A DNA stretch of 37,631 nucleotides, from NCBI GenBank assembly GCA_016702705.1, contig JADJDM010000011.1, positions 1 through 37,631 on the forward strand, written 5' to 3'. The notes beneath the pieces are model-generated. The model ran no database searches, was not told where the DNA came from, and worked only from the letters and a program-made list of their open reading frames with translations. Source of the DNA: Bacteroidota bacterium (GTDB lineage Bacteria > Bacteroidota > Bacteroidia > B-17B0 > Aurantibacillaceae). A program made the position numbers and the translations under genes. This document shows positions 28,149 through 36,356 of this stretch, one piece after another; the first letter of the stretch is position 1, and every line of letters starts with the position of its first letter.

Positions 28149-29072
28149 ATGGAAGAAGCATTAGGATTATTAATAGGTATAGCTATATGGATATACTTTG
28201 CCCAAAGAAAGAAAAAAAGGGAGGAAGAAGAAAAGTCTATTCCAAAACAAGATAATACTAAAGTAGAAGACACTAAAAACAAGCGACTTGAAGAACGCCT
28301 TGAAAAGCTAAAAGTTTTAAGTGAAAAAGTTACAGCCCTTAAAACAATAGAAATTAATGAAATTAACGAGTTTAAACCATTCCTTGCTGAGAATGAAAAA
28401 GCAATAGTTGAAAAGGGTGGTGACGAAAAACTATTTCAATTTTTAAAGTTGGATGTTTTTTTGCAGGATTTTCGTAAGAAGGTCGAATCAAATAAACTAG
28501 GAACTATACAAGAGTTTGATGCCGAGCAGATTGAGAGGGTTCTCATTGATAGAGCATCAAGAGATCCGCTCTTAGCATTAACCGAAGACATGAACGATTC
28601 TTTGGCAGTTATGGAAGGTAGGAAAAAAAATTCTTATAATTCGAATTTAGAAGAGATGTTTAAGGTGGGTGATTATTTGCAACCCTCTTTACTGAAAGAA
28701 ATTGCTACCATGAACTTTTATAATTCGATGGCCTTTGCAATGGTTCTATTTTATTTAGAAAACAAGAAACTACTTTTCTTTGAAATTTATGAGGCCTTTG
28801 ATAAATTAGGTGCATTTGATAATACTTGGCAAAAGAATGTTGCAGCAAATTTGCAAAGCATTGATAATAGACTTGCCTTGCTAAATGACCAAATGGGCCA
28901 GTTAAATGATAACTTTTATAAATTATCTGAAAAATCGGATGATATTGTGAATGAGCTAAAACAAGGATTTGGGAATATGAATAGCAAATTAGATACAAGT
29001 AATTTGCTTCAGGCTATTACTGCATATCAGGTTTACAAAATAAATAAGAATACTAAACCTTTGGGGCAATAA
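28149..29072 (+). CDS. Membrane-anchored coiled-coil hypothetical protein
   Basis: 307 residues from ATG 28149. The N-terminal helix LGLLIGIAIWIYFAQRKKKR is followed by a charged coil (to residue 75). A helical middle domain (FKPFLAENEKAIVEKGGDEK, then FDAEQIERVLIDRASRDPLL) leads to the C-terminal coil with NLQSIDNRLALLNDQMGQLN and KLSEKSDDIVNELKQGFGNM. The body is probably cytoplasmic, tethered to the inner membrane. It is the last gene of the duplicated unit. Family unknown. Confidence 0.65.
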   Translation: MEEALGLLIGIAIWIYFAQRKKKREEEEKSIPKQDNTKVEDTKNKRLEERLEKLKVLSEKVTALKTIEINEINEFKPFLAENEKAIVEKGGDEKLFQFLKLDVFLQDFRKKVESNKLGTIQEFDAEQIERVLIDRASRDPLLALTEDMNDSLAVMEGRKKNSYNSNLEEMFKVGDYLQPSLLKEIATMNFYNSMAFAMVLFYLENKKLLFFEIYEAFDKLGAFDNTWQKNVAANLQSIDNRLALLNDQMGQLNDNFYKLSEKSDDIVNELKQGFGNMNSKLDTSNLLQAITAYQVYKINKNTKPLGQ

Positions 29073-29111
29073 CGTCTTAACAAAAACATAATAATACTAA
29101 TAATTAAAGTT

Positions 29112-29732
29112 ATGCAAAAAAGCGAATATCATCCAATAGCTTCAGGATTCATTCCTGAAAACACAAAGACTCTTGTTGTAGGAACATTTCCTCCAAAAGA
29201 TATTTATGCAAACAAGAAGCATTATTTCTTTTATGCTTCAGCCCATAATCATTTCTGGAATAGAATGGAAAACATTTTCAAGGAATATAAGCTCAAAAAA
29301 ACTAAAAACAAATGCACAGATGTTTCTGAAGAACAAAACAAGACAGACAAGCAAAAATTTGCTGAAGATAAGAAGATTGGCTTTTTAGATGTGTTTACAA
29401 GTATAGCACGCCTTAGTAATTCAACAAAAGACGAAGACTTAATTGACGTTGAAAACATTGTTCAGAACGGGAAATTGAATGAAATTTTAACTCACAATAA
29501 AAACATTGTAAGAATTTGTTGCACTTACAAATTAGCATTTGAAACATTGAAATGTAGACTTCCAAAAGATCAAATAAGAATTGTTAATGACAACGATTCC
29601 GCAAACAATCAAAAGATAATTTATGAATTTGGAAAGAGAATAACTGAGATTTATCTTTTATACCCTGCAACAAGAAGCAGAGATTTAAGTGAAATAAAAG
29701 ATGCCCAATATGAAAAACTACTCTTCATTTAA
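29112..29732 (+). CDS. Uracil-DNA-glycosylase superfamily protein
   Basis: 206 residues from ATG 29112. SEYHPIASGFIPENTKTLVV followed by GTFPP matches the first active-site block of the UDG superfamily (GTFPP as in deoxyinosine/mismatch-type members). FFYASAHNHFWNRMENIF carries the conserved 'y....N.FW..m' element, and LYPATRSRDLS the C-terminal loop. A variable insertion (residues 58-82, rich in Lys) follows helix one. It should remove a damaged or deaminated base, or recognise a modified base in foreign DNA. It lies 39 nt after the duplicated unit. Confidence 0.7.
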   Translation: MQKSEYHPIASGFIPENTKTLVVGTFPPKDIYANKKHYFFYASAHNHFWNRMENIFKEYKLKKTKNKCTDVSEEQNKTDKQKFAEDKKIGFLDVFTSIARLSNSTKDEDLIDVENIVQNGKLNEILTHNKNIVRICCTYKLAFETLKCRLPKDQIRIVNDNDSANNQKIIYEFGKRITEIYLLYPATRSRDLSEIKDAQYEKLLFI

Positions 29733-30100
29733 AAATTAGGCTTTTCCGAAAACAACATATATACCAATTCCCTTACTTGAACTTTAAATCCAGCATTAGG
29801 CCATTAGCTTTCATGATTGTTTGACTCATTTGCTTTCGGTTAAAGTTACAATTAGTTGCATGTTGTTGTATCCGTGTGTATTTGGCTATTTCCTTAAGAA
29901 AATAAGACCAAATTGAGTATTAAATATTATTCCTTATCATAATTCAATTTTTTATCCATGATAACGTTGATTAAACGTATTTAGAAAATGGAACCAATGT
30001 TCACAAATTTCTTCTCACTCAAAATCAGCACTTAAAAACTTTTTAACCCTTGTAATAAAAATTAAAAGCGGTCGTACTTTAGCATAACAAACATACTTAC
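29733..30100. other. 368-bp gene-free stretch before the helicase
   Basis: No frame of useful length. On the minus strand about 29780-29890 reads as a short degraded stretch (MSQTIMKANGLMLDLKFK at its end), perhaps a gene remnant. The right end holds a promoter-like sequence at 30050-30082. Otherwise AT-rich without strong hairpins. Confidence 0.4.
30050..30082 (+). promoter_or_regulatory. Possible promoter of the helicase-retron locus
   Basis: TTG (30050-30052), 22 nt, then TACTTTAG (30075-30082) resembles the Bacteroidota consensus with one mismatch in TAnnTTTG and a slightly long spacer. It lies 19 nt before ATG 30101. No comparable site is visible between the helicase and the retron ncRNA. 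Confidence 0.35.
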
Positions 30101-31183
30101 ATGAATTCTACACTCCAACAACTAAATAAAATTGCAGAACGCTTCAGTTCCAATGAAAACCAGGATGAGTTAGCGCATGACTTGGAGGCACTTCTTGTTG
30201 CTCTGCACGAATCAGAACTAATGGCTGAACATAAGCCAGAAGGCCTATCATCGCTGGTGAAGGAGAGGGCTGATTTTTTCTTTGATATATCAAAGCCTAG
30301 AGAAGAATATTTTATACCTACTGGATATAAAGAGTTTGATAAAGAATTGAGCGGATGGAGAAAAGGGGAATTAGCGGTTATAGCTGCTAGGCCAGGAATG
30401 GGGAAAACTCAGTTAATGATTGATATGGCTGTACGAATTGCAAAGCAAGGGATTAGTTGTGGTATATTAGCTTTAGAGCAAAATAAGACTTCAGTTGTAA
30501 ATCGTATTATTAGTAATCTTTCTTTCTTGAGTCAAGTAACGGTAATGAAAGGCGTTTTTAATAGTGATGAAAAAGCTAAGATTAAAGATGCTTTAAACAT
30601 AATGCAACAACTACCTATTTGGATTGTTGATCAACACATAGGTTCTGCAATACTTATTATAGAACGTTGCAAACAATTAATTGCAGAGCAAAAAACAGAA
30701 GTAATATTTATTGATTACATACAATTAATTGGAACAATACATCGCAGAAATAATAGAGAAACTGAATTAGCAATTATTACGCGTATGTTAAAACGTTTAG
30801 CGGTTGAACAGAATGTTGTAATTGTAATATTGTCTCAGCTAAGTAGAGCAGTTGAAACAAGAGCTTCGGGCTCAAAGCGACCAATGCTTTCTGATTTAAG
30901 AGAAAGTGGGGCAATTGAGCAAGATGCAGATAAAGTAATGTTTCTTTATCGTCCAGAATATTATGGCTTAACAGAAGATGAAAACGGAAATTCTACAAGT
31001 CGCCGCGCTGAATTAATTGTTTCAAAAAACAAAATAGGCACTATGCTCGATATACCATTAAAAGTTAACCCAAACTTCACAGCTTTTATGGATTATGTTG
31101 AAGGAGTAAATGATATTGTAATTTCTGAAGAAAGATTGAATGAAATTAGATATACTAAAGAAGATTTAGATGAACCCTTTTAA
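30101..31183 (+). CDS. DnaB-type helicase (RecA-like C-terminal domain only)
   Basis: 360 uninterrupted residues. After about 65 acidic residues comes YFIPTGYKEFDKELSGWRKG, then the Walker A AARPGMGKTQLMIDMA, LALEQNKTSVVNRIISNLSF, Walker B EVIFIDYIQLIG, the sensor stretch VIVILSQLSRAVETRASGSK and RPMLSDLRESGAIEQDADKV. These are the F4-type replicative helicase motifs. The DnaB N-terminal primase-interacting domain is missing, as in phage- or element-encoded helicases, so this is not the cell's own DnaB. It should form a hexamer and move 5'-3' on single-stranded DNA. Its TAA stop (31181-31183) lies one base before the retron ncRNA, suggesting read-through transcription and perhaps a role in the retron. 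Confidence 0.85.
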   Translation: MNSTLQQLNKIAERFSSNENQDELAHDLEALLVALHESELMAEHKPEGLSSLVKERADFFFDISKPREEYFIPTGYKEFDKELSGWRKGELAVIAARPGMGKTQLMIDMAVRIAKQGISCGILALEQNKTSVVNRIISNLSFLSQVTVMKGVFNSDEKAKIKDALNIMQQLPIWIVDQHIGSAILIIERCKQLIAEQKTEVIFIDYIQLIGTIHRRNNRETELAIITRMLKRLAVEQNVVIVILSQLSRAVETRASGSKRPMLSDLRESGAIEQDADKVMFLYRPEYYGLTEDENGNSTSRRAELIVSKNKIGTMLDIPLKVNPNFTAFMDYVEGVNDIVISEERLNEIRYTKEDLDEPF

Positions 31184-31184
31184 T

Positions 31185-31349
31185 AGCCGCTGTTGCACAA
31201 AACATTATGAGTCGGATTACGACATAGTGGTTGTGCACCTGCAACCCTTGATAGAATAGAGATAGATGGTGCTAAACTCTGATTCGGGGCTGAAAAAGCC
31301 CCTCACCATAGTTTAGCAAAGAAAATTAGATAATGTAGCAACGGCGGTT
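31185..31349 (+). ncRNA. Retron msr-msd non-coding RNA
   Basis: The arms a1 (31185-31199) and a2 (31334-31349) pair: ccgctgttgc (31187-31196) with gcaacggcgg (31338-31347) with one G-U pair, extended by ag/tt outside and aca/tgt inside around a bulged A. Between them are two msr-like hairpins: 31206-31226 (tat..gtcg/cgac-ata, 5-nt loop) and 31229-31246 (ggttg/caacc, 8-nt loop). The msd-like part follows, with a long stem 31271-31278/31310-31317 (gctaaact/agtttagc) and an apical hairpin ggggct-gaaaa-agcccc (31286-31302). The layout and the position 7 nt before the RT frame are typical of retrons. The priming G is not certain. Confidence 0.8.
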
Positions 31350-31356
31350 TATTAAA

Positions 31357-32349
31357 ATGATTACAACAAAAAAACATAACTGGAAATATGCTGAAAAACT
31401 TCGGCTTTTCAATCTGTGCAAACATTAAAAAACTAGCAAGTTTTTAGTGGTTAATCCAACTATTTTTGAAGATAGATTAAATTCACCTGTTTACACAACA
31501 AATCGCATTCCTAAGAAAAAGGGTGGTTGGCGCGAATTACTTGTCCCCGAAAAAGAATTAAAGTATATTCAAAAGAACTTGAATTTTTACTTGCAATTAT
31601 ATTACAACGATATAAAACCCGATTGCGTGCATGGCTTTTTAATGAACGAAAGAAATGGCGATAAAACAAGAGGAATAGTTAGTAACGCACAAGCGCATAC
31701 AGGAAAGGCTTTTTTATTGAACATAGATTTAAAAGATTTCTTCCCAAGCATTAGTGCGAGGCGAATAAAACATCAATTATTTAATGAGTTAGATGTATTT
31801 GCAAATGAAAATATTGCAAACGCTATAACTTTGCTTTGCACTTACCAAGGTTATTTGCCAACTGGAGCGCCAACTTCGCCTGTTATTTCAAATATTATTT
31901 GTTTGCAATTAGACAAAAGTCTCATGGCGTTTTGCAAAGAACGAAACATAACCTATACACGTTATGCAGATGATTTGAGTTTTTCATCTGATAACTATTT
32001 TAGTGATGAATGCATTAATGAATTGAAAAATTTAATTGAGCAACATCATTTTAAAATAAATGAAAAGAAGTTTAGAATTAATTCGAGCAAATCAAAACAA
32101 ACAGTAACAGGACTTGTTGTAAATACTAAAGTAAACGTTGACAGAAAATATATAAGAAACATAAGAGCCTGCATATACAACTGGAGAATGAATGGATTGG
32201 AATTTGCAACTGCAAAACATTATCAAGTTATTTCTCCCGATATGGAAAAACAAACTGAATTTGCAAATAAGCTAAAAGGGCAAGTTGAATTTGTTGGAAT
32301 GGTTAGAGGGAGGAAGATGAAATTTATAAGAGATACAGAAGAGATTTGA
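31357..32349 (+). CDS. Retron reverse transcriptase
   Basis: The open frame starts at GTG 31447, but an in-frame ATG 31357 (MITTKKHNWKYAEKLRLFNL) is separated from it by one stop at 31426-31428. Adding one base to each of three homopolymers there gives KHLKKLASFLVVNP, the normal retron RT N-terminus. The rest: IPKKKGGWRELLVPEKELKY (motif 0/1), NAQAHTGKAFLLNIDLKDFF (the retron NAxxH block and motif A aspartate), PTGAPTSPVISNI (motif B), TRYADDLSFSSD (catalytic YADD), and INSSKSKQTVTGLVVNTKVN with the VTG triplet that binds the ncRNA. About 330 residues. It should copy msd into RNA-linked single-stranded DNA, as in anti-phage retrons. Confidence 0.93.
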
Positions 32350-32383
32350 AATATTTGATTAAGGCTTATGTTATATAATTATT

Positions 32384-32759
32384 ATGAATTCATTCATCTT
32401 TAAAATAGTAGCCAATTTCCTTTCCTATATAGGCCGTATTACTGGGCGCACATATAATGAAATGAACATAATAGTTTATTATTTTGTTATTCCATTTTCA
32501 TGGATGTGGCTATTGGATATTATTTTTGATTTCCATTATTTTAAGATTGCCTTTGGAGTTTTTACAATTGGCTTTTATGTTGGCTGTAGAGACTTTAAAA
32601 AGTACTCGGATTGGTTGTTTAAAAATCGCAACCTTCTTAAATTATTTTAATAGATATGGGAGTAACTATATTGCATCTTCGGTTTGGATTTGTGTGCAAT
32701 ACCTATTGTTGTTTATGGGGTGTTGTTGTATTATGTTTTTAGGTAGTTTTATAGAATAA
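32384..32759 (+). CDS. Small polytopic membrane protein, candidate retron effector (one frameshift)
   Basis: ATG 32384 begins MNSFIFKIVANFLSYIGRIT. Hydrophobic segments are MNIIVYYFVIPFSWMWLLDI, YFKIAFGVFTIGFYVGC and, after a frame change near 32620, SSVWICVQYLLLFMGCCCIM with FLGSFIE at the end. Between the second and third is a basic loop (RDFKKYSDWLFKN) and LNYFNRYGSNYIA. About 125 residues with three or four membrane spans. It starts 35 nt after the RT stop. Some known retrons (Ec48-like) carry a small membrane protein that damages the inner membrane on activation; the analogy is inference. An unrelated host membrane protein is the alternative. Confidence 0.6.
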
Positions 32760-32770
32760 AAAATATTTAC

Positions 32771-33427
32771 ATGAAAGTTGTTTATTATATCATATTATTT
32801 ACCGTCGCAAATTTACTGTTTGCCTGCACTAATAATGAAGTTAAGCAAGAAGATAACAATCAGTTCAAAAAAGAAGCTTCCAAAAAAACGAGTTCCCCAC
32901 CAAAGGATACAAAGATTATAGATATTCAACCATACGAGGGTTTATCGGAGGATATTGTAAGTTATGTTTATTCTGAATTAAAGAAGGTATGCCCTAAAAT
33001 AAATTTATTAAAAGTAAAAGCCCTACCTAAGCGTGCCTATTACAAACCACGAAATCGTTACAGGGCGGATACAATAATAGCATTGCAAAGAGATTATACT
33101 TTGGAGGGTCATGTTACCATGGGCCTTACTAATAAAGATATTAGTACCGATAATGGCGCAATTTATGATTGGGGAATTATGGGACTTGCTTTTAATGGTG
33201 GCAAGGCTGGTGTTGCATCAACTTTTAGAGTCTCAAAAACAAAAACAAAAGAACAATTCTTTAAAGTAGTTATTCACGAATTAGGTCATACACAAGGTTT
33301 AGAACATTGCCCAGATATAACTTGCCTTATGACTGATGCAAAAGGCAAAAACACAACAGACGGTGAAAAGGGCTTTTGTAAAAAGTGCAAGGCTCACTTG
33401 GTAGATAGGGGTTGGAAATTAGATTGA
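32771..33427 (+). CDS. Lipoprotein archaemetzincin-like metalloprotease, paralogue 2
   Basis: 218 residues, start ATG 32771 (MKVVYYIILFTVANLLFAC), lipobox LFAC. The catalytic motif VVIHELGHTQGLEHCPDITC, then LM, then FCKKC keeps all zinc ligands, the Glu, the Met and the second zinc site. It shares RAYYKPRNRY, LTNKDIS-DNG and ASTFRVSKTK with paralogue 1; the N-terminal linker (QEDNNQFKKEASKKTSSPPK) differs. It lies 11 nt after the membrane protein gene and may be co-transcribed with it. Confidence 0.85.
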   Translation: MKVVYYIILFTVANLLFACTNNEVKQEDNNQFKKEASKKTSSPPKDTKIIDIQPYEGLSEDIVSYVYSELKKVCPKINLLKVKALPKRAYYKPRNRYRADTIIALQRDYTLEGHVTMGLTNKDISTDNGAIYDWGIMGLAFNGGKAGVASTFRVSKTKTKEQFFKVVIHELGHTQGLEHCPDITCLMTDAKGKNTTDGEKGFCKKCKAHLVDRGWKLD

Positions 33428-33508
33428 GCAAGGATTCCAATGCTTTAGTCACATTTGTTGTTAATCCTGAGTTTCTGCCCTAATCTTATTTTTTCGCTTT
33501 CGTTAATA

Positions 33509-34423
33509 TTATTTAGCTGACAAAGCTTTTGCAGTTGTCGTCTTATATTTCTTTGATAAAGCATATAAAGTGTCTCCCTTTTTAATCACATGATAACAAT
33601 TATTTTGTTCGGTCTTAGGTTGTAAAGTTTCATTTGGTGATGGTTTAATAAAGATGACAGTATCTACAATCAAAACCTTTCTTAGTGTGTCAAGTCCGTT
33701 TATTGTGTAATTGTTTGGTGCGTTTAAATGAAATTGAAATATCCAATTATACAAGGTGTCCTTATAAAATTCATCTGCTAATTCGCCATGCCCAAATTTT
33801 GGATATAAAGTTAGTTTGCATTGTCCCTGTGGGTTACAAGTTGAAACAGCATCGTATATTTTTATTGATTCTGCAACTGGAACTGCTTTATCCAATTCAC
33901 CATGTTGTATCCAAATGTTGGTTTTGCCAATATTACAAGCATCGTTTAAATTTCCACCACCGCATAAGGCTACTGCGGCGGCAACTTTTTCTGGATATTT
34001 TCCAATAAAGTTCAAGGTTCCATATCCTCCTAAACTCATCCCTACGATATAAACTCTAGATAAATCACTGTCATAGTTTTTCTGAACATACTCCAATACA
34101 TTTAGTACTTTATCCGCTTGCCAGGATTCGGTTTTTTTTACTTGAGGTGCAATAACAATTGCAGGAACTTTCCTTCCTCTCTCAATTGCATCAATTACAC
34201 CATATTTTTTTACTAAACTCAAATCTGTTCCTGATAAACTTCGACCATGTAGGAAAACAATAATTGGAGGTTTTTCTTTTATTAAACTTGTATCAGGTAG
34301 GTATAAAATAAATGGGTAATCAGCTTTGCCTTTTATTTCTTTAAACTTGGGAGCTTGAGCTAAACTATATATAGATAGAGCTAAAAAGTAAAAACTAAAT
34401 AGTATGCCTTTTCTAGAACTCAT
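33509..34423 (-). CDS. Secreted alpha/beta hydrolase with LysM-like tail
   Basis: 304 residues from ATG 34423. Signal peptide LFSFYFLALSIYSLAQ. The esterase/dienelactone-hydrolase fold shows PPIIVFLHGRSLSGTD (oxyanion strand), VYIVGMSLGGYGTLNFIGKY (nucleophile Ser in GxSxG), GELDKAVP (Asp) and KFGHGEL (His). From residue 275 it reads CYHVIKKGDTLYALSKKYKT, the first two thirds of a LysM, and stops soon after (TTAKALSAK), so the LysM is short or cut by a read error. A periplasmic or surface esterase acting on a polymer is likely. Its ATG overlaps the upstream gene's TGA (ATGA), so the two are translationally coupled. Confidence 0.82.
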   Translation of the reverse strand: MSSRKGILFSFYFLALSIYSLAQAPKFKEIKGKADYPFILYLPDTSLIKEKPPIIVFLHGRSLSGTDLSLVKKYGVIDAIERGRKVPAIVIAPQVKKTESWQADKVLNVLEYVQKNYDSDLSRVYIVGMSLGGYGTLNFIGKYPEKVAAAVALCGGGNLNDACNIGKTNIWIQHGELDKAVPVAESIKIYDAVSTCNPQGQCKLTLYPKFGHGELADEFYKDTLYNWIFQFHLNAPNNYTINGLDTLRKVLIVDTVIFIKPSPNETLQPKTEQNNCYHVIKKGDTLYALSKKYKTTTAKALSAK

Positions 34424-36026
34424 TTTATTTTATAGCTAAGAATGCTTTTTCCTCTTGAAGCAATAATTATTCTGTCGTTTATAATAACTGGCGACGCTTC
34501 TATTAAATGATTTGTTTTTTTCTTCGCAAGCGTTTCTCCAGTTACCCCATCAATGATGTACAAAGTACCAATTAAGTCGGTAAAAAACAAATATATATTC
34601 CCTTCAGCGTCATAAAAGTCAACAGGGGAGGACCAACTATATTTATCTAAGAAAAGTGAAAATAGTTCAGTGCTCTCTTTTGTTTACTGCAACTAGTTCA
34701 GCTCTGTTTTTTTCATCTACTCTTGAAAATATGGTGTAAACAATATTTTTGCCTTTGTGTTTCCCAAGCACAGGAGTAGATAATATTCCACCGCTATTTG
34801 TTTTTCCATGCAATTCGGTTCCATAACACTCTCTTGATACTTTCCATATTTCTGAACCATTAACTGCGTTTATTTTTTTGAAGCTTGACTCACTTTTTGG
34901 AGCACGTTTATCCACTTCATTACCAATATATATTGCCCAGTGGTTTTTCTCTTCAGTCTCAAAAACTATACTAGCATCCGAATCATCTAGGTTATCTATA
35001 TTCCATATTGGTTTCATCTCTTTTAAGTCAATACACATAACGGTACCGCTATTATCAGAAACGAAGCCATACTTACCTTTAGCAGCCATGCTCGATTCAA
35101 TGCCGTATCTAAAGTATTTAAATTTTAGCGGCGGATGAACTATTTTATTAGAGTCGATTGTAAATTTATAGATTAAGCCATTTTCACTTGGCCAAAAAAT
35201 TGTTCCGCTGTTTGCATCTATTAAAGGATTGCTATCAAATGCACCCCAACCTATTTTAGCGAAGTTATCTATTCCAGAATGTGATAAATTTCCTTTCTTC
35301 AAACATATCAAAAACATATGCACCCATTTTGCCAGTGTGTGGAATTCCTTGTCCAACATACAACAAGCCGTTTTTACGTGGATCAATAGATACGGTACCT
35401 TTAATAGTATTATGTATAGAAAGTGGATTACGTGTAGCAGTTCCTGTTTCCGAATTTAAAAAATAAATATCGCCGCACAAGGAACCAATAATTACTTCCA
35501 TTGCATTTGGATCATTTAAAAATTCCTGATCTGTGATATGTAGTTTTTCTTTTTGTTCTTGATTCCAATTTATAATTAGCGGTTGTCCTGTCCAACCCGA
35601 GCCACCGCCCCAAACTCCATAAATTGTTTTAGAAGTATCGTAGTTAGTAACAAACTTCCAGTCTTCAATTATGTCAGTTGGTCTAACAGAAACCCTTCCT
35701 CTTGATGAAGAGTTTCGGCATGCGTTACCCCTAAAACAAAAAACACTTAAAGTGTCATTTGAGTAATTATCAGAAAAGGAAGAGAAGTTATTAAATGAGA
35801 GATAAAAGCTATCCTTTATTTGTAGATCATATGTTAAGCCATAGATTAAGTTTGACTCAGATTCAAATTGTTTCTGAATAACTTTTATAGGAAAGACCTT
35901 TTTTTGAATTCCTTGTTTACGAAACAATCCAATAGAATAAATTTTTTTTGGAGAAATAGCAATAAAGAACAAACTCAGTAAGGAGAATATTAAAAGTTGT
36001 AGCGCAAGTTGTTTGATTGTTTTCAC
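34420..36026 (-). CDS. Secreted PQQ-like beta-propeller protein (frameshifts)
   Basis: The start is GTG 36026. A hydrophobic N-terminus (LALQLLIFSLLSLFFIAI) is followed by repeats such as DPNAMEVIIGSLCGDIYFLN, SIDPRKNGLLYVGQG and, after a shift near 35280, NPLIDANSGTIFWPSENGLI, SDNSGTVMCIDLKEMKPIWN and INAVNNGSEIWKV-like text. A second shift near 34680 leads to AEGNIYLFFTDLIGTLYIID, GVTGETLAKKK and the end IIASRGKSILSYKIK. The 'G.iy.ld..tG...W' periodicity is that of PQQ-like propellers; no metal or PQQ ligands can be assigned. About 535 residues. The stop TGA overlaps the hydrolase start, making an operon. Confidence 0.7.
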
Positions 36027-36032
36027 AATTCT

Positions 36033-36196
36033 TTACCCTGAACACATATCACAACCCTCATCATTATTCGGGTCGTTCAATTGTTTTATTCTTATTTGTA
36101 GTGCTCCTCCTCAATTGCTCAGGAGTGTGGTAGGATTAGCAATTTTATCATTGCTCTGATAAAATTGTAATCTTGAGTAGTTTGTGTATTGCTCAT
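36033..36196 (-). CDS. Possible small peptide ending in a CxxC motif (frameshifted)
   Basis: On the minus strand ATG 36196 starts MSNTQTTQDYNF. After one shift it reads SNDKIANPTTLLSN and, past another break, GALQIRIKQLNDPNNDEGC followed by DMCSG and TAA at 36033-36035, 6 nt before the GTG of the propeller gene. About 54 residues once joined. The readable phrases line up in order, which supports a real small gene. A short acidic-Cys tail could be a metal-binding or processed peptide. No known precursor family is recognised. Confidence 0.35.
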
Positions 36197-36356
36197 GATG
36201 TAAGTTTTTGATAAGCTAAAATACTAAGGACTTCTTTTTAAAATAAGTAAAGTAAATTGTACTTTTCAGAGAGTTATTAGCAATTAAGATGTTGGTTATT
36301 AATTAAATATTACCTCTATTGTCAAATCAAATGAATTTTAATTTGTTTTTAAACAA

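Noticed and set aside
30101..31183. The cell's own replicative helicase dnaB
   Set aside because: It lacks the N-terminal domain and lies in an accessory region; calling it dnaB would mislead.
17032..33427. Intact integrative element inserted in tRNA-Cys
   Set aside because: No integrase, relaxase or transfer genes and no second copy of the tRNA 3' end are visible; only a 10-nt partial match exists.
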